A DNA stretch of 34,370 nt, taken from assembly GCA_016193365.1 (NCBI GenBank), contig JACPSI010000046.1, forward strand, positions 1 through 34,370, read 5' to 3'. Each line of letters starts with the position of its first letter. The stretch's first letter is position 1. The notes below the pieces were generated by a model. The model searched no databases. It was not told the DNA's origin and saw only the letters and a program-made list of their open reading frames with translations. Both the position numbers and the translations under genes were made by a program. The DNA is from Ignavibacteriales bacterium. GTDB lineage: Bacteria > Bacteroidota > Ignavibacteria > UBA10030. Below are positions 1-8,300 of the stretch, one piece after another.

Positions 1-1
1 A

Positions 2-1357
2 TCCATGAAACAACACACACCAATACTGTCTTCCGCAGACGCTGAACTTGTCGATCAGATGCTCGGAGAATTTGCTGAGCTTAAAGTAGGCGATTTCGCC
101 GTGCCCGAAAACGAAATTCACGCCTATCGATATGAAGAAGGTTCGTCACAGGTCTTTGTCGACCTTCGCGGGGTAGCGGAAGCTGACATTCATCGAGGGT
201 TTTCGGATGTTCCCGACGAGAAAATTCTCAGGATAACCGGGTTTGGCAAGATTCGTGGACAATTTGGGGAAAGTATATTCTTCGACCTCTCGGCCCGCAA
301 CGGCATGACGCTCGGAGCGAAAGACCATGACGAGCGGTTTGACGTGACGCAGGGGGAGACGCGGTCTACCGTCGGTTCCACCGTTTTCACCGACCAGGCG
401 ACCGGCTATCTTTCATTACATTTTGCCCCTCTCACCGTTTATCTTGGGCGCACAACTGTGAGCTGGGGGAGCGGACTTCAGGAACGGATCGGTCTTTCAC
501 TCTTTAACGAGCCGATGGATCAAATTCGCATGTCGTTGGATTTCCGGAGTTTTCGATTTTCCTATTTTCATGCGAACTTGCAAGGGATCGGCACAACGCG
601 TTTTCTGGCAGGACATCGATTGGATGTGCTTCTGGGCGGCGGTTTCCAGGTTGGCGTTTATGAAACGATTGTGTACGCCGGCAGGGGTGCGGAGCTCGGC
701 TACCTTAATCCCTTGCTTCTTTACCATTTCATGGAGCATCAGCTGGGGGACAAGGACAACAATACTCTTGGCATTGATGTTACGGCGGTGCTCATGCCGG
801 GCGTTCGCCTCTTTACAGAGGTTTTTGTAGACGATCTTTCCCTGGACCAATCCTTCGCAACGTTTTGGGGAAACAAGTTTGCATTCACTGCCGGATTCCA
901 TTGGGCCCAACCGTTCGAGTTCAAGACGCTGGAACTCATCGCCGCGTACACCCGCATCGACCCATTTGTCTATACTCATCAGGATTCACTGAATGTGTAT
1001 TCTCATTACGGATCCAGTATTGGCTCCAGTATCGGTCCAAACGCCGACCGATATTTACTTTCGTGTCTCTGGCGGCCGGCGAGCGACCTTCTGTTCGACG
1101 TGGCCTACTCTTACACCAGGAAAGGAAAAGGAGACCTCTTTACGGCTCATAAGGCGGAGGATGGCGAACAAAAGAATTTTTTGGCGGGCGTAGTGGAGCT
1201 TCGCCACCGCCTGACGCTCAATCTTCGATACCAGTTTTCGAGAGACATGTTCCTGGGGCTTGAAGTATCCACACTTGACGAGCAGAATTCGCGGCAATTG
1301 ACGGGAACGAACGCACAGGGGAAAAAACTCCGGGCCTTTGTCGACGTTAACTATTAG
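2..1357 (+). CDS. Wzi-like capsule assembly outer-membrane protein (5' partial)
   Basis: The reading frame is open from the first bases of the window, and the first Met (position 5) starts no signal peptide, so the true start very probably lies upstream. The visible 450 residues are rich in alternating aromatic/polar stretches typical of an outer-membrane beta-barrel. The segment GRTTVSWGSGLQERIGLS (about residues 148-165), followed by NEPMDQIRM, resembles the Caps_assemb_Wzi family, in which Wzi binds surface polysaccharide at the outer membrane. The protein ends in an aromatic residue (VDVNY), as many barrels do. The next gene, 6 bp downstream, is a membrane glycosyltransferase, which fits a role in surface polysaccharide. 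The alternative is a generic FCB barrel of unknown cargo. The family call is fairly good; the capsule role is inferred. Confidence 0.7.
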   Translation, partial: SMKQHTPILSSADAELVDQMLGEFAELKVGDFAVPENEIHAYRYEEGSSQVFVDLRGVAEADIHRGFSDVPDEKILRITGFGKIRGQFGESIFFDLSARNGMTLGAKDHDERFDVTQGETRSTVGSTVFTDQATGYLSLHFAPLTVYLGRTTVSWGSGLQERIGLSLFNEPMDQIRMSLDFRSFRFSYFHANLQGIGTTRFLAGHRLDVLLGGGFQVGVYETIVYAGRGAELGYLNPLLLYHFMEHQLGDKDNNTLGIDVTAVLMPGVRLFTEVFVDDLSLDQSFATFWGNKFAFTAGFHWAQPFEFKTLELIAAYTRIDPFVYTHQDSLNVYSHYGSSIGSSIGPNADRYLLSCLWRPASDLLFDVAYSYTRKGKGDLFTAHKAEDGEQKNFLAGVVELRHRLTLNLRYQFSRDMFLGLEVSTLDEQNSRQLTGTNAQGKKLRAFVDVNY

Positions 1358-1363
1358 AGATTC

Positions 1364-2533
1364 ATGCCTTCCTTCCTGATGTTCTTTCTCGCCACGCTTT
1401 TGATCTTCTATGCGGCCGTCTTAGGATTGTTGATGAAGGGATTCTCTGATCTGTCGAAAAACTTAAAAGGCAGAAAAGCCACATCATCTCCGGAATCCTT
1501 CCCCTCGGTGTCTATCGTGGTTGCCGCACGGAACGAAGCGCGAAACCTGCCGCGGCTTCTTTCCTGCCTCCTCCAGCAGAACTACCCCGGCGAGAAACTC
1601 GAGGTTCTCATTGTCGATGATCGTTCTGAAGATGAAACGTGGGACATTCTCATCCGTGCGGAACGTGCACATCGGTCACTGAAAGCGCTGCGGGTTACAG
1701 ACCTGTTGCCGGATTTTGCCCCCAAAAAGCGCGCACTCGACCTGGCCATACGTTCTTCCCGGGGAGAAATCGTTTTGCTCACTGATGCCGATTGCACGCC
1801 ACCGCCGACGTGGGTCCGCACGACCGTCAGCTTCTATCGCGACGGAGTGAACGCTGTCCTGGGTTTTTCTCCATATCGCTTTGACAAGCCGCTACCTCGA
1901 ATAGTGGAAAGCATGCTTGCTCTCGATTATTTTTCGCTTGCCGCCATAGCCGCAGCCAGCGTTGGACTGGGCCGCCCGCTCACAGCAACCGGTACAAATT
2001 TGAGCTACCGAAGATCCACGTTTTTGCAGGCCGAAGGATTTGAAAACATCAAGCGATGGGTTTCAGGCGACGACGATTTGTTTATTCAGCGCGCGGCGCA
2101 TGAGAAGCTGGGCCGGTTCTCGTACGCACTTTCACCCAACGCATTCGTCCCAGCAGCCGCGCCGATGAGTTGGCAGCAATTCTGGAACCAGCGCATTCGC
2201 TATGCCAGCAAAGTGAAGCAATACGACGTGGAAATGATTGCTGGTTTGGTAGCTGTGTATCTTCTGAATGCGCTCATCGTTTTCGGGAGCTTGAGCCCTT
2301 TTTGGAATGCATGGAGTTTTTTCTGGCCGGCCGTTGCGTCGTGGGGGATGAAGTCTGTTCTCGAATTTAGTTTCCTCAGACAAGCATCCCGGGGCTTCGG
2401 CCAGGAAGGACTCCTGAAATACTTCCTTCCGACGCAATTTCTCCATCCGCTCTACGTAACAGTCTTTGGCTTGCTTGGCTTGTTCGCACGCTATCGCTGG
2501 AAGGGCGCGATGTTCAGCAAGAAGATCCATTGA
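1364..2533 (+). CDS. Membrane-anchored family 2 glycosyltransferase
   Basis: This 389-residue protein has an N-terminal membrane segment (about 4-26), a GT-A catalytic domain, and two or three C-terminal hydrophobic segments (about 290-375). GT2 hallmarks are visible: SIVVAARNEARNLP near 50-63, IVDDRSEDETW near 83-93 (nucleotide-binding Asp pair), TDADC near 139-143 (the DxD-type metal site), SGDDDLF (acceptor-side acid), and QQFWNQRIRYASK, the QxxRW-like motif of processive or polyprenyl-linked GT2 enzymes. It should transfer a sugar from a nucleotide donor on the cytoplasmic face of the inner membrane. The acceptor cannot be told from sequence. It starts 6 bp after the Wzi-like gene, so the two are probably co-transcribed. 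The ribosome-binding site is weak, which is consistent with translational coupling. Confidence 0.85.
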   Translation: MPSFLMFFLATLLIFYAAVLGLLMKGFSDLSKNLKGRKATSSPESFPSVSIVVAARNEARNLPRLLSCLLQQNYPGEKLEVLIVDDRSEDETWDILIRAERAHRSLKALRVTDLLPDFAPKKRALDLAIRSSRGEIVLLTDADCTPPPTWVRTTVSFYRDGVNAVLGFSPYRFDKPLPRIVESMLALDYFSLAAIAAASVGLGRPLTATGTNLSYRRSTFLQAEGFENIKRWVSGDDDLFIQRAAHEKLGRFSYALSPNAFVPAAAPMSWQQFWNQRIRYASKVKQYDVEMIAGLVAVYLLNALIVFGSLSPFWNAWSFFWPAVASWGMKSVLEFSFLRQASRGFGQEGLLKYFLPTQFLHPLYVTVFGLLGLFARYRWKGAMFSKKIH

Positions 2534-2610
2534 GGAGAATCGCTCTCTCCCCTTGCGGATCCGTATCTCTCTTCATTCTCGTTTAATTGATTCAATTTCG
2601 GATTGAGACG

Positions 2611-2650
2611 CTTCCGAAGGTCGTGTTCTCGCAAGAGAACAATTCGGAAG
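2611..2650. promoter_or_regulatory. Nested hairpin between convergent genes
   Basis: The 125-bp gap between the converging glycosyltransferase and priA genes holds a two-part stem. The outer arms are CTTCCGAA (2611-2618) and TTCGGAAG (2643-2650), a perfect 8-bp match. Inside is GTTCTC-GCAA-GAGAAC (2625-2640), a 6-bp stem closed by a GNRA-type tetraloop. No T-run follows on either strand, so it is not a textbook intrinsic terminator. It could act as a bidirectional 3'-end structure. The same outer arms recur in the inverted repeat at 27865-27905. Confidence 0.6.
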
Positions 2651-2658
2651 GACCATGG

Positions 2659-5184
2659 TCACATCATCCCCTGTGGGTCCACATCGATCGTCAACCTGAT
2701 GCTTTTCTTTTTTCCCAGGTCAGACGTTTCATACTGACGCCTTGCCTTTGACAACGCCGACCTCATGCGAGCCCCCGAAGGGTCAACATCCCGCAGTCCT
2801 TTGATGATCACATGTTTTCGGTATTGATCTTTGATTTTCGGTATTGCTGCATCCGCCGGCCCCAGTACTTTGAAGTGATGGTCTCGGTTGATCGATTCGA
2901 GATAATCAGCGAACTTTTTTGTGTGTTGATACACATCTCCTTCGGTTTCACCCGAAAATTCAACGAGGACAATTCTTGAAAACGGCGGGTAGTCGAGTTC
3001 CCTTCTATACTCCAACTCTTGTTTGTAGAAGCCCATCACATCGTGCGTGAGGACATGATGCAGGCTGTAATGAGCCGGTTGATTCGTCTGGATAACGACT
3101 TCACCCGCAAGGTCGCTTCTTCCTGCCCGCCCGGCAACTTGAGTGAGCAGTTGAAAAGTGCGTTCTGACGCCCGGAAATCAGGGAGAAGCATCTGCGTGT
3201 CTGCCGAAATTACTCCGACAAGAGTGACTCTTGGGAAATCCAGGCCCTTGGCGACCATTTGTGTCCCAAGCAAGATATCGGCCTCGCCGCTGGCAAACCG
3301 ACGCAGCAGTCGATCGTGAGCGCCCTTGCGGCTGGTGGTGTCGAGATCCATCCGCAAAATAGATGCCCGCGGGAACAACTGCTCAAGCTCTTCCTGGACT
3401 TGCTGCGTACCATAGGAATGGAAACGTACATCGGCTCCTCCGCATTCAGGACAGACGGCTGGCGGTGTTTTTACAAACCCGCAGTAATGGCACCGTAAAT
3501 GTTTTTTTGTCTGGTGATACGTCAGCGAGACATCGCAACGGCCGCATTTCTCCACATAGCCACAATCGGGACATTCAACGACATGTGAAAACCCCCGACG
3601 GTTCTGAAGAACGATTACGCCTTCTTTTCTTCGGAGTCGCTCGGCGATTTGTTCGCGAAGGAGCTGCGACACGGAGGATGCAGGAAGCTTAGTGGGAAAA
3701 TCCTTTTTCTGTTCCTTCACTTCCTTTCTGAGCTCCTCAAAAACCCGTTTTCTTTCCTTTGTCATATCCACCAGGTCGATGCGCGGAAGCTGCGCGTTAT
3801 CCACTCGTTCGGGCAATTCGAGTAATCCATACTTGCCGCTGAGCGCGTTATACATGCTTTCCGCTGACGGTGTAGCGGAGCCGAGAAGAACCGCAGCGTT
3901 GTTGTGTCGCGCACGCACAATAGCCACTTCACGGGCGTTGTAGCGCGGCATCGAATCGAATTGTTTGTACGACGCTTCCTGTTCTTCGTCGACGACAATG
4001 AGGCCGAGGTTGTGAAGAGGCGCAAAGACAGCGGAGCGCGGCCCGATGACAATTTTTGTTTTCCCCTCGCGAGCCTGCCGCCAGGCATCGTACCGCTCGC
4101 CGAGAGACATCTGGCTGTGCATGACGGCGACATCATTCCCAAAATGTGCTTTAAACCTCCGAACGGTCTGAGGCGTCAGGGAGATTTCCGGCACAAGGAC
4201 AATGGCTGTTTTTCCTCTCGACAGCGCGATGCGGATGGCTTCGATGTAGACTTGTGTTTTTCCGCTGCCCGTCACGCCGAGCAGTAAGAAGGTTTTATAT
4301 TCCGCCGTGTGGAGAGCCTTTGTAAGAGTGTCCAATGCCTTTTGCTGGTGCTGGTTCAGCAGAAAATGTGTTAACGGCTCGACGTTCTCAAAATCGACAG
4401 CTCGCAGGACTTCTCTTTCGAGAATTTCAAGCAATCCATGTTTGGCGAGTAATTTCACAGAGCTTAACGAAGCGCGTGTTTTTTCCAGGATTTCCCGAAC
4501 CGGCACCTCCCTGTGCCCATCCAGGAAACGGAGAATCGCAATTCGCTTCGCCGTCAGTTTTCCGTTCGGACCCGATGAATCTGACAACGCAGCTCGCCCG
4601 GGTTCCGTGATCCTCCCGAGGAATTGCTTTTTCGGCTTTACCTTCGATCTTGTTATTTCTTCTTCGATGTTGATCCATCCCTTTTTTTCCATTTCGTTGA
4701 GTGTCGCATGAATACTCTGTATTCGAACAGCCGACCGGATTTGAGAAACCGTCAACGCCTGTTTCGATTTCAGCAACTGGATGATCGCCTGTTGACGTTT
4801 TGTCGGTAGTTGAGGCGATGATTCAGAGCTCTGACCAGAACACTTGACGATCCTTTTGCTCTCAACCGATAGCCCTCTCGGAGAGGCAGCCTTCAACACT
4901 TCCCCCAAGGGCGCAAAATAGTATTCAGAAATCCACGAGCAAAGTGTAAGCAGTTCTTCAGTAAACGACGGGGTATCGTCGAGGACATCCTTGATGGGTT
5001 TGAGTGTGCGGACTTTTGTTTCCTCCGGAAGCCCCACAACCACGCCCGTGACAAATTTTCTTCCGAACGGGACGAGCACACGAACGCCATGGCGAACGTG
5101 AAGCTGTAAATCGGCTGGAATCGTGTACGTGAAGGTTTGATCCAGTGGGACAGGAATGGCTACATCAGCGAGCGGTGCGGACAT
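2659..5184 (-). CDS. priA: Primosomal replication restart helicase PriA
   Basis: This 841-residue protein has the full PriA architecture. An N-terminal 3'-DNA-binding domain (about 1-105) and a winged-helix region (about 125-260) come first. A superfamily 2 helicase core follows with Walker A GVTGSGKT (303-310), VPEISLTPQT and GPRSAVFAP. Next is the Zn-binding insert with paired cysteines (CPDCGYVEKCGRCD, then CHYCG and CPECGG), and then GTQMVAKGLDFPRVTLVG and QVAGRAGR. PriA reloads the replisome at stalled forks. The Walker B/motif II reads DEEQ (399-402) rather than the usual DEEH, which is worth noting. The ATG start lies directly beside a 37-bp dyad element and has no clear Shine-Dalgarno. 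It is 92 bp downstream of larC and may be read from the same transcript. Confidence 0.95.
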   Translation of the reverse strand: MSAPLADVAIPVPLDQTFTYTIPADLQLHVRHGVRVLVPFGRKFVTGVVVGLPEETKVRTLKPIKDVLDDTPSFTEELLTLCSWISEYYFAPLGEVLKAASPRGLSVESKRIVKCSGQSSESSPQLPTKRQQAIIQLLKSKQALTVSQIRSAVRIQSIHATLNEMEKKGWINIEEEITRSKVKPKKQFLGRITEPGRAALSDSSGPNGKLTAKRIAILRFLDGHREVPVREILEKTRASLSSVKLLAKHGLLEILEREVLRAVDFENVEPLTHFLLNQHQQKALDTLTKALHTAEYKTFLLLGVTGSGKTQVYIEAIRIALSRGKTAIVLVPEISLTPQTVRRFKAHFGNDVAVMHSQMSLGERYDAWRQAREGKTKIVIGPRSAVFAPLHNLGLIVVDEEQEASYKQFDSMPRYNAREVAIVRARHNNAAVLLGSATPSAESMYNALSGKYGLLELPERVDNAQLPRIDLVDMTKERKRVFEELRKEVKEQKKDFPTKLPASSVSQLLREQIAERLRRKEGVIVLQNRRGFSHVVECPDCGYVEKCGRCDVSLTYHQTKKHLRCHYCGFVKTPPAVCPECGGADVRFHSYGTQQVQEELEQLFPRASILRMDLDTTSRKGAHDRLLRRFASGEADILLGTQMVAKGLDFPRVTLVGVISADTQMLLPDFRASERTFQLLTQVAGRAGRSDLAGEVVIQTNQPAHYSLHHVLTHDVMGFYKQELEYRRELDYPPFSRIVLVEFSGETEGDVYQHTKKFADYLESINRDHHFKVLGPADAAIPKIKDQYRKHVIIKGLRDVDPSGARMRSALSKARRQYETSDLGKKKSIRLTIDVDPQGMM

Positions 5185-5221
5185 ACTTGTTGTTCAGGAG
5201 CTGAGCTCTCTCACAACAAGT
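5185..5221 (-). promoter_or_regulatory. 37-bp dyad abutting the priA start codon
   Basis: ACTTGTTGT (5185-5193) and ACAACAAGT (5213-5221) are perfect 9-bp inverted arms. Between them, GAGCT-G-AGCTC (5198-5208) is a second palindrome with exactly the same centre, position 5203. The element ends at the base next to the priA ATG and occupies the place where a ribosome-binding site should be. It could be an operator for a dimeric regulator or an mRNA hairpin that limits priA translation. No regulator is identified. Confidence 0.5.
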
Positions 5222-5276
5222 TGCGAAGAAGCTCCGCTCCCGAAACATTTGGAGAACGGGCAGAAACGTTGCCCTT

Positions 5277-6443
5277 CTAGGCTCTCAGCTCTTTTTCCAA
5301 CATTTTGTATACTTCAATGAGGGGCATTTTTTTCTCCCGCGCAATTCGTTTGCATTCTTCGAACTCCGGCGAAAACACTTCTTTGCCGTTGTTCATGATA
5401 CCTTTAACTTGGACAAAGCCGAAGCTGGTGTTGACCTGCTTTTCCTTTCGATGCAGTTTCCTGCGTTCAACCGGCTGAATTCTCACCCCAAGAGTCGTCG
5501 TTTCGCGAAAAATAATCGCAAGAATGTCGTCGAGTTTCGAACGTTCAGCCAGCGTGGAAAGAAGCATCCCGGGCCGGCCTTTTTTCATTATGACCGGGAT
5601 GACATAGGCGTCATGAGCTCCGGCGGAGAGCAGTTCTTCGACAACGTAGGGAAAAATCTCCGGGTTCATGTTGTCGATGTTTGTTTCGATACTCACGATT
5701 TCGTCGCTGGCATAAACCGGGTCGAGTTCACCGACCATCACCCGTAGCAGATTTGGCATTTCAGTGAACTCTCTGCTCCCGGCGCCGTAGCCGACGGCCT
5801 CGACCTGCACACGCTCCGTTGAAAGTACGCCCTTTGAGAGCGCTTTGATGATCGCTGCGCCCGTCGGCGTTGTGAGTTCAGCATCAACATCTGTAAGTAC
5901 GGCTGGATAGCCCTTCAGAATCTCAACGGTCGCCGGCGTTGGGATTGGCATCTTGCCATGCTGGGTTTTGACAAAGCCGGCTTTCCCGAGTTTCACCGGA
6001 GAGGAAAACACACCTTCGATGCCGAAATGTTCCAGACAGATTGCCGTCCCGACGATATCAACTATGGAATCCACCGCCCCTACCTCATGGAAATGGATTT
6101 TTTCAAGCGTCGAATTATGTACTTTCGCCTCGGCTACACCGAGTTCATGGAAAATACTCTTTGCGAAATTTTTTACGGCTTGACTGAGGGAACTCGCGTC
6201 GATGAGCGCGTTAATATCTTTGAGATGGCGATGATACGTCGGCTGTTCCGAGACAACGACGTCGATCTTTACGGCAACGATCCCGCTTCGCTCAAGGTGT
6301 CGGGATTCCAACTCAAAGCCCGCGAGGTTGAGTTTTTTCAACTCCCCAGAGAGCTCACTGACCGAAAACCCCGCGCTCACGAAAGCGCCTAATGTCATAT
6401 CGCCGCTGATGCCGGCGATCGTGTCAAAATACGCTATCCTCAC
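5277..6443 (-). CDS. larC: Nickel-pincer cofactor biosynthesis protein LarC
   Basis: LarC inserts nickel (CTP-dependent cyclometallation) into the pincer-type pyridinium cofactor of lactate racemase-like enzymes. The 388-residue protein begins MRIAYFDTIAGISGDM, the family signature. It contains HFHEVGAVDSIVDIVG (about 114-129), TPTGAAI, GYGAGSREF and the C-terminal ETNIDNMNPEIF and IMKKGRPG motifs. In Lactiplantibacillus plantarum LarC is made from two frames by ribosomal frameshifting; here it is one unbroken frame. The start is GTG (6441-6443), one base after the waaA stop, with a GAGGAAG-like ribosome-binding site inside the end of waaA, so translational coupling is likely. No larA, larB or larE is in the window, so its client enzyme is not visible here. 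Confidence 0.93.
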   Translation of the reverse strand: MRIAYFDTIAGISGDMTLGAFVSAGFSVSELSGELKKLNLAGFELESRHLERSGIVAVKIDVVVSEQPTYHRHLKDINALIDASSLSQAVKNFAKSIFHELGVAEAKVHNSTLEKIHFHEVGAVDSIVDIVGTAICLEHFGIEGVFSSPVKLGKAGFVKTQHGKMPIPTPATVEILKGYPAVLTDVDAELTTPTGAAIIKALSKGVLSTERVQVEAVGYGAGSREFTEMPNLLRVMVGELDPVYASDEIVSIETNIDNMNPEIFPYVVEELLSAGAHDAYVIPVIMKKGRPGMLLSTLAERSKLDDILAIIFRETTTLGVRIQPVERRKLHRKEKQVNTSFGFVQVKGIMNNGKEVFSPEFEECKRIAREKKMPLIEVYKMLEKELRA

Positions 6444-6444
6444 G

Positions 6445-7722
6445 TTAAAGAACTTCCTCGAGGTGTTTCAGAAAACGCGCGGTCGCCCCTGTATTTTGTC
6501 TGACGAGACGAAGCGCCTCCGCTCCAGATTTTTTTCTTGCTTTTTCATTCACAAGAAGATGTTTGAGGGTCCGGTAGCAATCCGTCGTGTTTTGCACAAT
6601 GAATCCCGCTCCGCGGCCGGCAAGCTCAACGGCTTCCCGAGAGTTCTCATGCTTTGGGCCATAGACAACGGGAACACCGTAGACGGCCGGCTCAAGGACG
6701 TTGTGAATTCCCTGCTTGAAGCTTCCGCCGACATAGGCGATGTCCGCATACTGGTAGAGAGACATCAGAACACCGACGCTGTCGACAAGAATCACGTTTT
6801 CATTGGAAAAATCATTTAGCTCCGAGAACCGGATCGTCCTTAAGCTACCGTTGAGCGAAATCTCGAGCCGTTCCAGCGTTTCGAGCGTGGGTTCATGAGG
6901 AACCAGGATCATGACGGCTGATTTATCCTCCTGCGCAATGGTCTTGAAAGCCGGAAGAATAACGTTATCGTCTTCCTCCCAGCTGCTTCCTACAACGAAC
7001 ACCTTTTTCCTCGTCAAGATATGAAGAGGGATGAGATGTTTTGCTTTCGCGTCCTCGCTTCTCTGTGAAACCTGGTCATAGCGCGTCTCTCCGATGGACT
7101 GGATTTCCGGTTGCGTGAGGCCGAACGCCTTGAAGGCTTCGGCATCGTCGTTGGAAACAGTAAGGATCGACCGTAAGCCATCGTAGACATACCGATGGAA
7201 GCTGCTGAGCGGGAATACGCGACGCAACGAGTTCTTTCTGAGGGTTGCATTTGCAATAAACGTCGGGATGCCGCGTTTCCGGAGCTCCCACATATGATTT
7301 GGCCAAACATCATAGCGCACCATGACAGCAACCGTCGGCCTGACCATGTCAAGAAATCGACTGGCATTGGCAACAGTGTCGAAAGGAATATACGAGATCA
7401 GATTTGCCAGCTTGTAGTTTTTCGAATGGTCGTAGCCTGAAGGCGAGAAGAAAGTCACAACAATGTCGATGTCTTTGTGGCGGCGTCTGAGTGCAGCAAT
7501 GATGGGCTTGGCTTGCTCGAATTCACCCATGGAGGAAGAGTGGAACCACACGCGTCGACCCGACCTGAGCTTCGAAATATCCTGTGCCAGGTGTTGGAAC
7601 AAACCACGCCGCCCGCTTATCCCCCTCCATATTTTCGGGTTGAAAAGAGCGGCACATTGCATGACAACCCAGAAGAAGGGAAGAAAAAGGACATTGTAGA
7701 TGTAAAACCAGAATTTCTGCAT
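6445..7722 (-). CDS. waaA: 3-deoxy-D-manno-octulosonic acid (Kdo) transferase
   Basis: WaaA (KdtA, GT30) attaches Kdo from CMP-Kdo to lipid IVA at the inner membrane, the first step of LPS core assembly. The 425 residues match the usual length. There is an N-terminal membrane anchor (about 4-25), then FHSSSMGEFEQAKP (60-73) with the catalytic SxGE glutamate near 67. The C-terminal GT-B half holds VVGSSWEEDD, LVPHEPTLE and YVGGSFKQGIHNVLEPAVYG, and ends in the nucleotide-sugar-binding region PKHENSREAVEL. It sits 5 bp after the MOSC gene and 1 bp before larC, so these three genes probably form one minus-strand transcript. Its presence marks the host as an LPS-bearing Gram-negative. Confidence 0.92.
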   Translation of the reverse strand: MQKFWFYIYNVLFLPFFWVVMQCAALFNPKIWRGISGRRGLFQHLAQDISKLRSGRRVWFHSSSMGEFEQAKPIIAALRRRHKDIDIVVTFFSPSGYDHSKNYKLANLISYIPFDTVANASRFLDMVRPTVAVMVRYDVWPNHMWELRKRGIPTFIANATLRKNSLRRVFPLSSFHRYVYDGLRSILTVSNDDAEAFKAFGLTQPEIQSIGETRYDQVSQRSEDAKAKHLIPLHILTRKKVFVVGSSWEEDDNVILPAFKTIAQEDKSAVMILVPHEPTLETLERLEISLNGSLRTIRFSELNDFSNENVILVDSVGVLMSLYQYADIAYVGGSFKQGIHNVLEPAVYGVPVVYGPKHENSREAVELAGRGAGFIVQNTTDCYRTLKHLLVNEKARKKSGAEALRLVRQNTGATARFLKHLEEVL

Positions 7723-7727
7723 CGTGG

Positions 7728-8150
7728 CTACACTACGGTAATAGGGTCGCCGACAGCAATCTTACCGCTTTCGATGACCAACGCGAGCACGCCGCGCCTT
7801 CCCTCCAGATCAGATTGAAGCCCCTTCCGTATCTCCTCCATTCGCTCGCACGGCTTGCATTCCTTCGAGATCTCGAGAATAACCTCGCCAACCTGAAGTC
7901 GTTGCCGGGGTGACAGGGACATGAGAGGAATGCCCTCGGTGGTGATGTTCTCTTTCACGGCTCCAGGAGGGATTTTCAGCGCCTTCAGCGTCTCGTTCTC
8001 AATCAACAGTATCTGTCGGGTGCTTTGCGGGATTGCGTGGATGTCGCCTTTCAGGCCGGTTTCTTTCACCGCTTCGATGGTCTCACAGGAGAGCATCGGT
8101 TTTCGGTGGCCCGTGCAGATCTGAATTGAGGCAACGCGGCCGGTCTTCAT
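7728..8150 (-). CDS. MOSC-domain protein
   Basis: This small protein (140 residues) consists of a MOSC domain and nothing else. Signatures are the GLKGDIHA segment (about 32-39), the ENITTEGIPLMSLSPRQRLQVGEVILEI strand pattern, and a conserved cysteine in the KECKPCERM segment (about 96-104). MOSC proteins bind molybdenum cofactor or carry sulfur on that cysteine. Stand-alone short members act in molybdopterin handling or as MOSC sulfurases of unknown substrate. It is the first gene of the minus-strand run with waaA and larC, and a sigma70-like promoter candidate lies about 45 bp upstream. The biochemical substrate cannot be inferred from the sequence. No molybdopterin biosynthesis gene is nearby. 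Confidence 0.85.
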   Translation of the reverse strand: MKTGRVASIQICTGHRKPMLSCETIEAVKETGLKGDIHAIPQSTRQILLIENETLKALKIPPGAVKENITTEGIPLMSLSPRQRLQVGEVILEISKECKPCERMEEIRKGLQSDLEGRRGVLALVIESGKIAVGDPITVV

Positions 8151-8192
8151 TCGTTTTCAGAACTCGCTTGTTGGTGTCAAGATGGGTTCAGT

Positions 8193-8221
8193 ATTGTAGC
8201 CATTCTTTGAAGGAAATGCAA
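8193..8221 (-). promoter_or_regulatory. Candidate promoter for the MOSC-waaA-larC run
   Basis: On the minus strand, TTGCAT (8216-8221) and TACAAT (8193-8198) are separated by exactly 17 bp, about 45 bp upstream of the MOSC start. The -10 matches 5 of 6 consensus bases, the -35 only 3 of 6. It sits in the 150-bp divergent spacer. This is a pattern match only. Confidence 0.35.
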
Positions 8222-8231
8222 GAAGGGGAAA

Positions 8232-8262
8232 TTGATTTTCGTCGCCAATTCGATTACCTTTT
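8232..8262 (+). promoter_or_regulatory. Candidate promoter for the GAF-SpoIIE gene
   Basis: TTG (8232-8234) and TACCTTTT (8255-8262) are 20 bp apart. This resembles the Bacteroidota housekeeping pattern TTTG / TAnnTTTG, with 7 of 8 bases of the downstream box matching. The start codon follows 38 bp later. It faces away from the MOSC promoter candidate. This is a pattern match only. Confidence 0.35.
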
Positions 8263-8300
8263 CAGGCATTCCTCGAAACCACCACTGATTCCAAGATGGC

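Noticed and set aside
5254-5270. GGGCA/TGCCC hairpin after larC as a terminator
   Set aside because: The stem is only 5 bp and is not followed by a T-run on the minus strand.
5277-6443. Programmed frameshift in larC as in Lactiplantibacillus
   Set aside because: The frame is continuous from GTG to stop through both the LarC1 and LarC2 parts.
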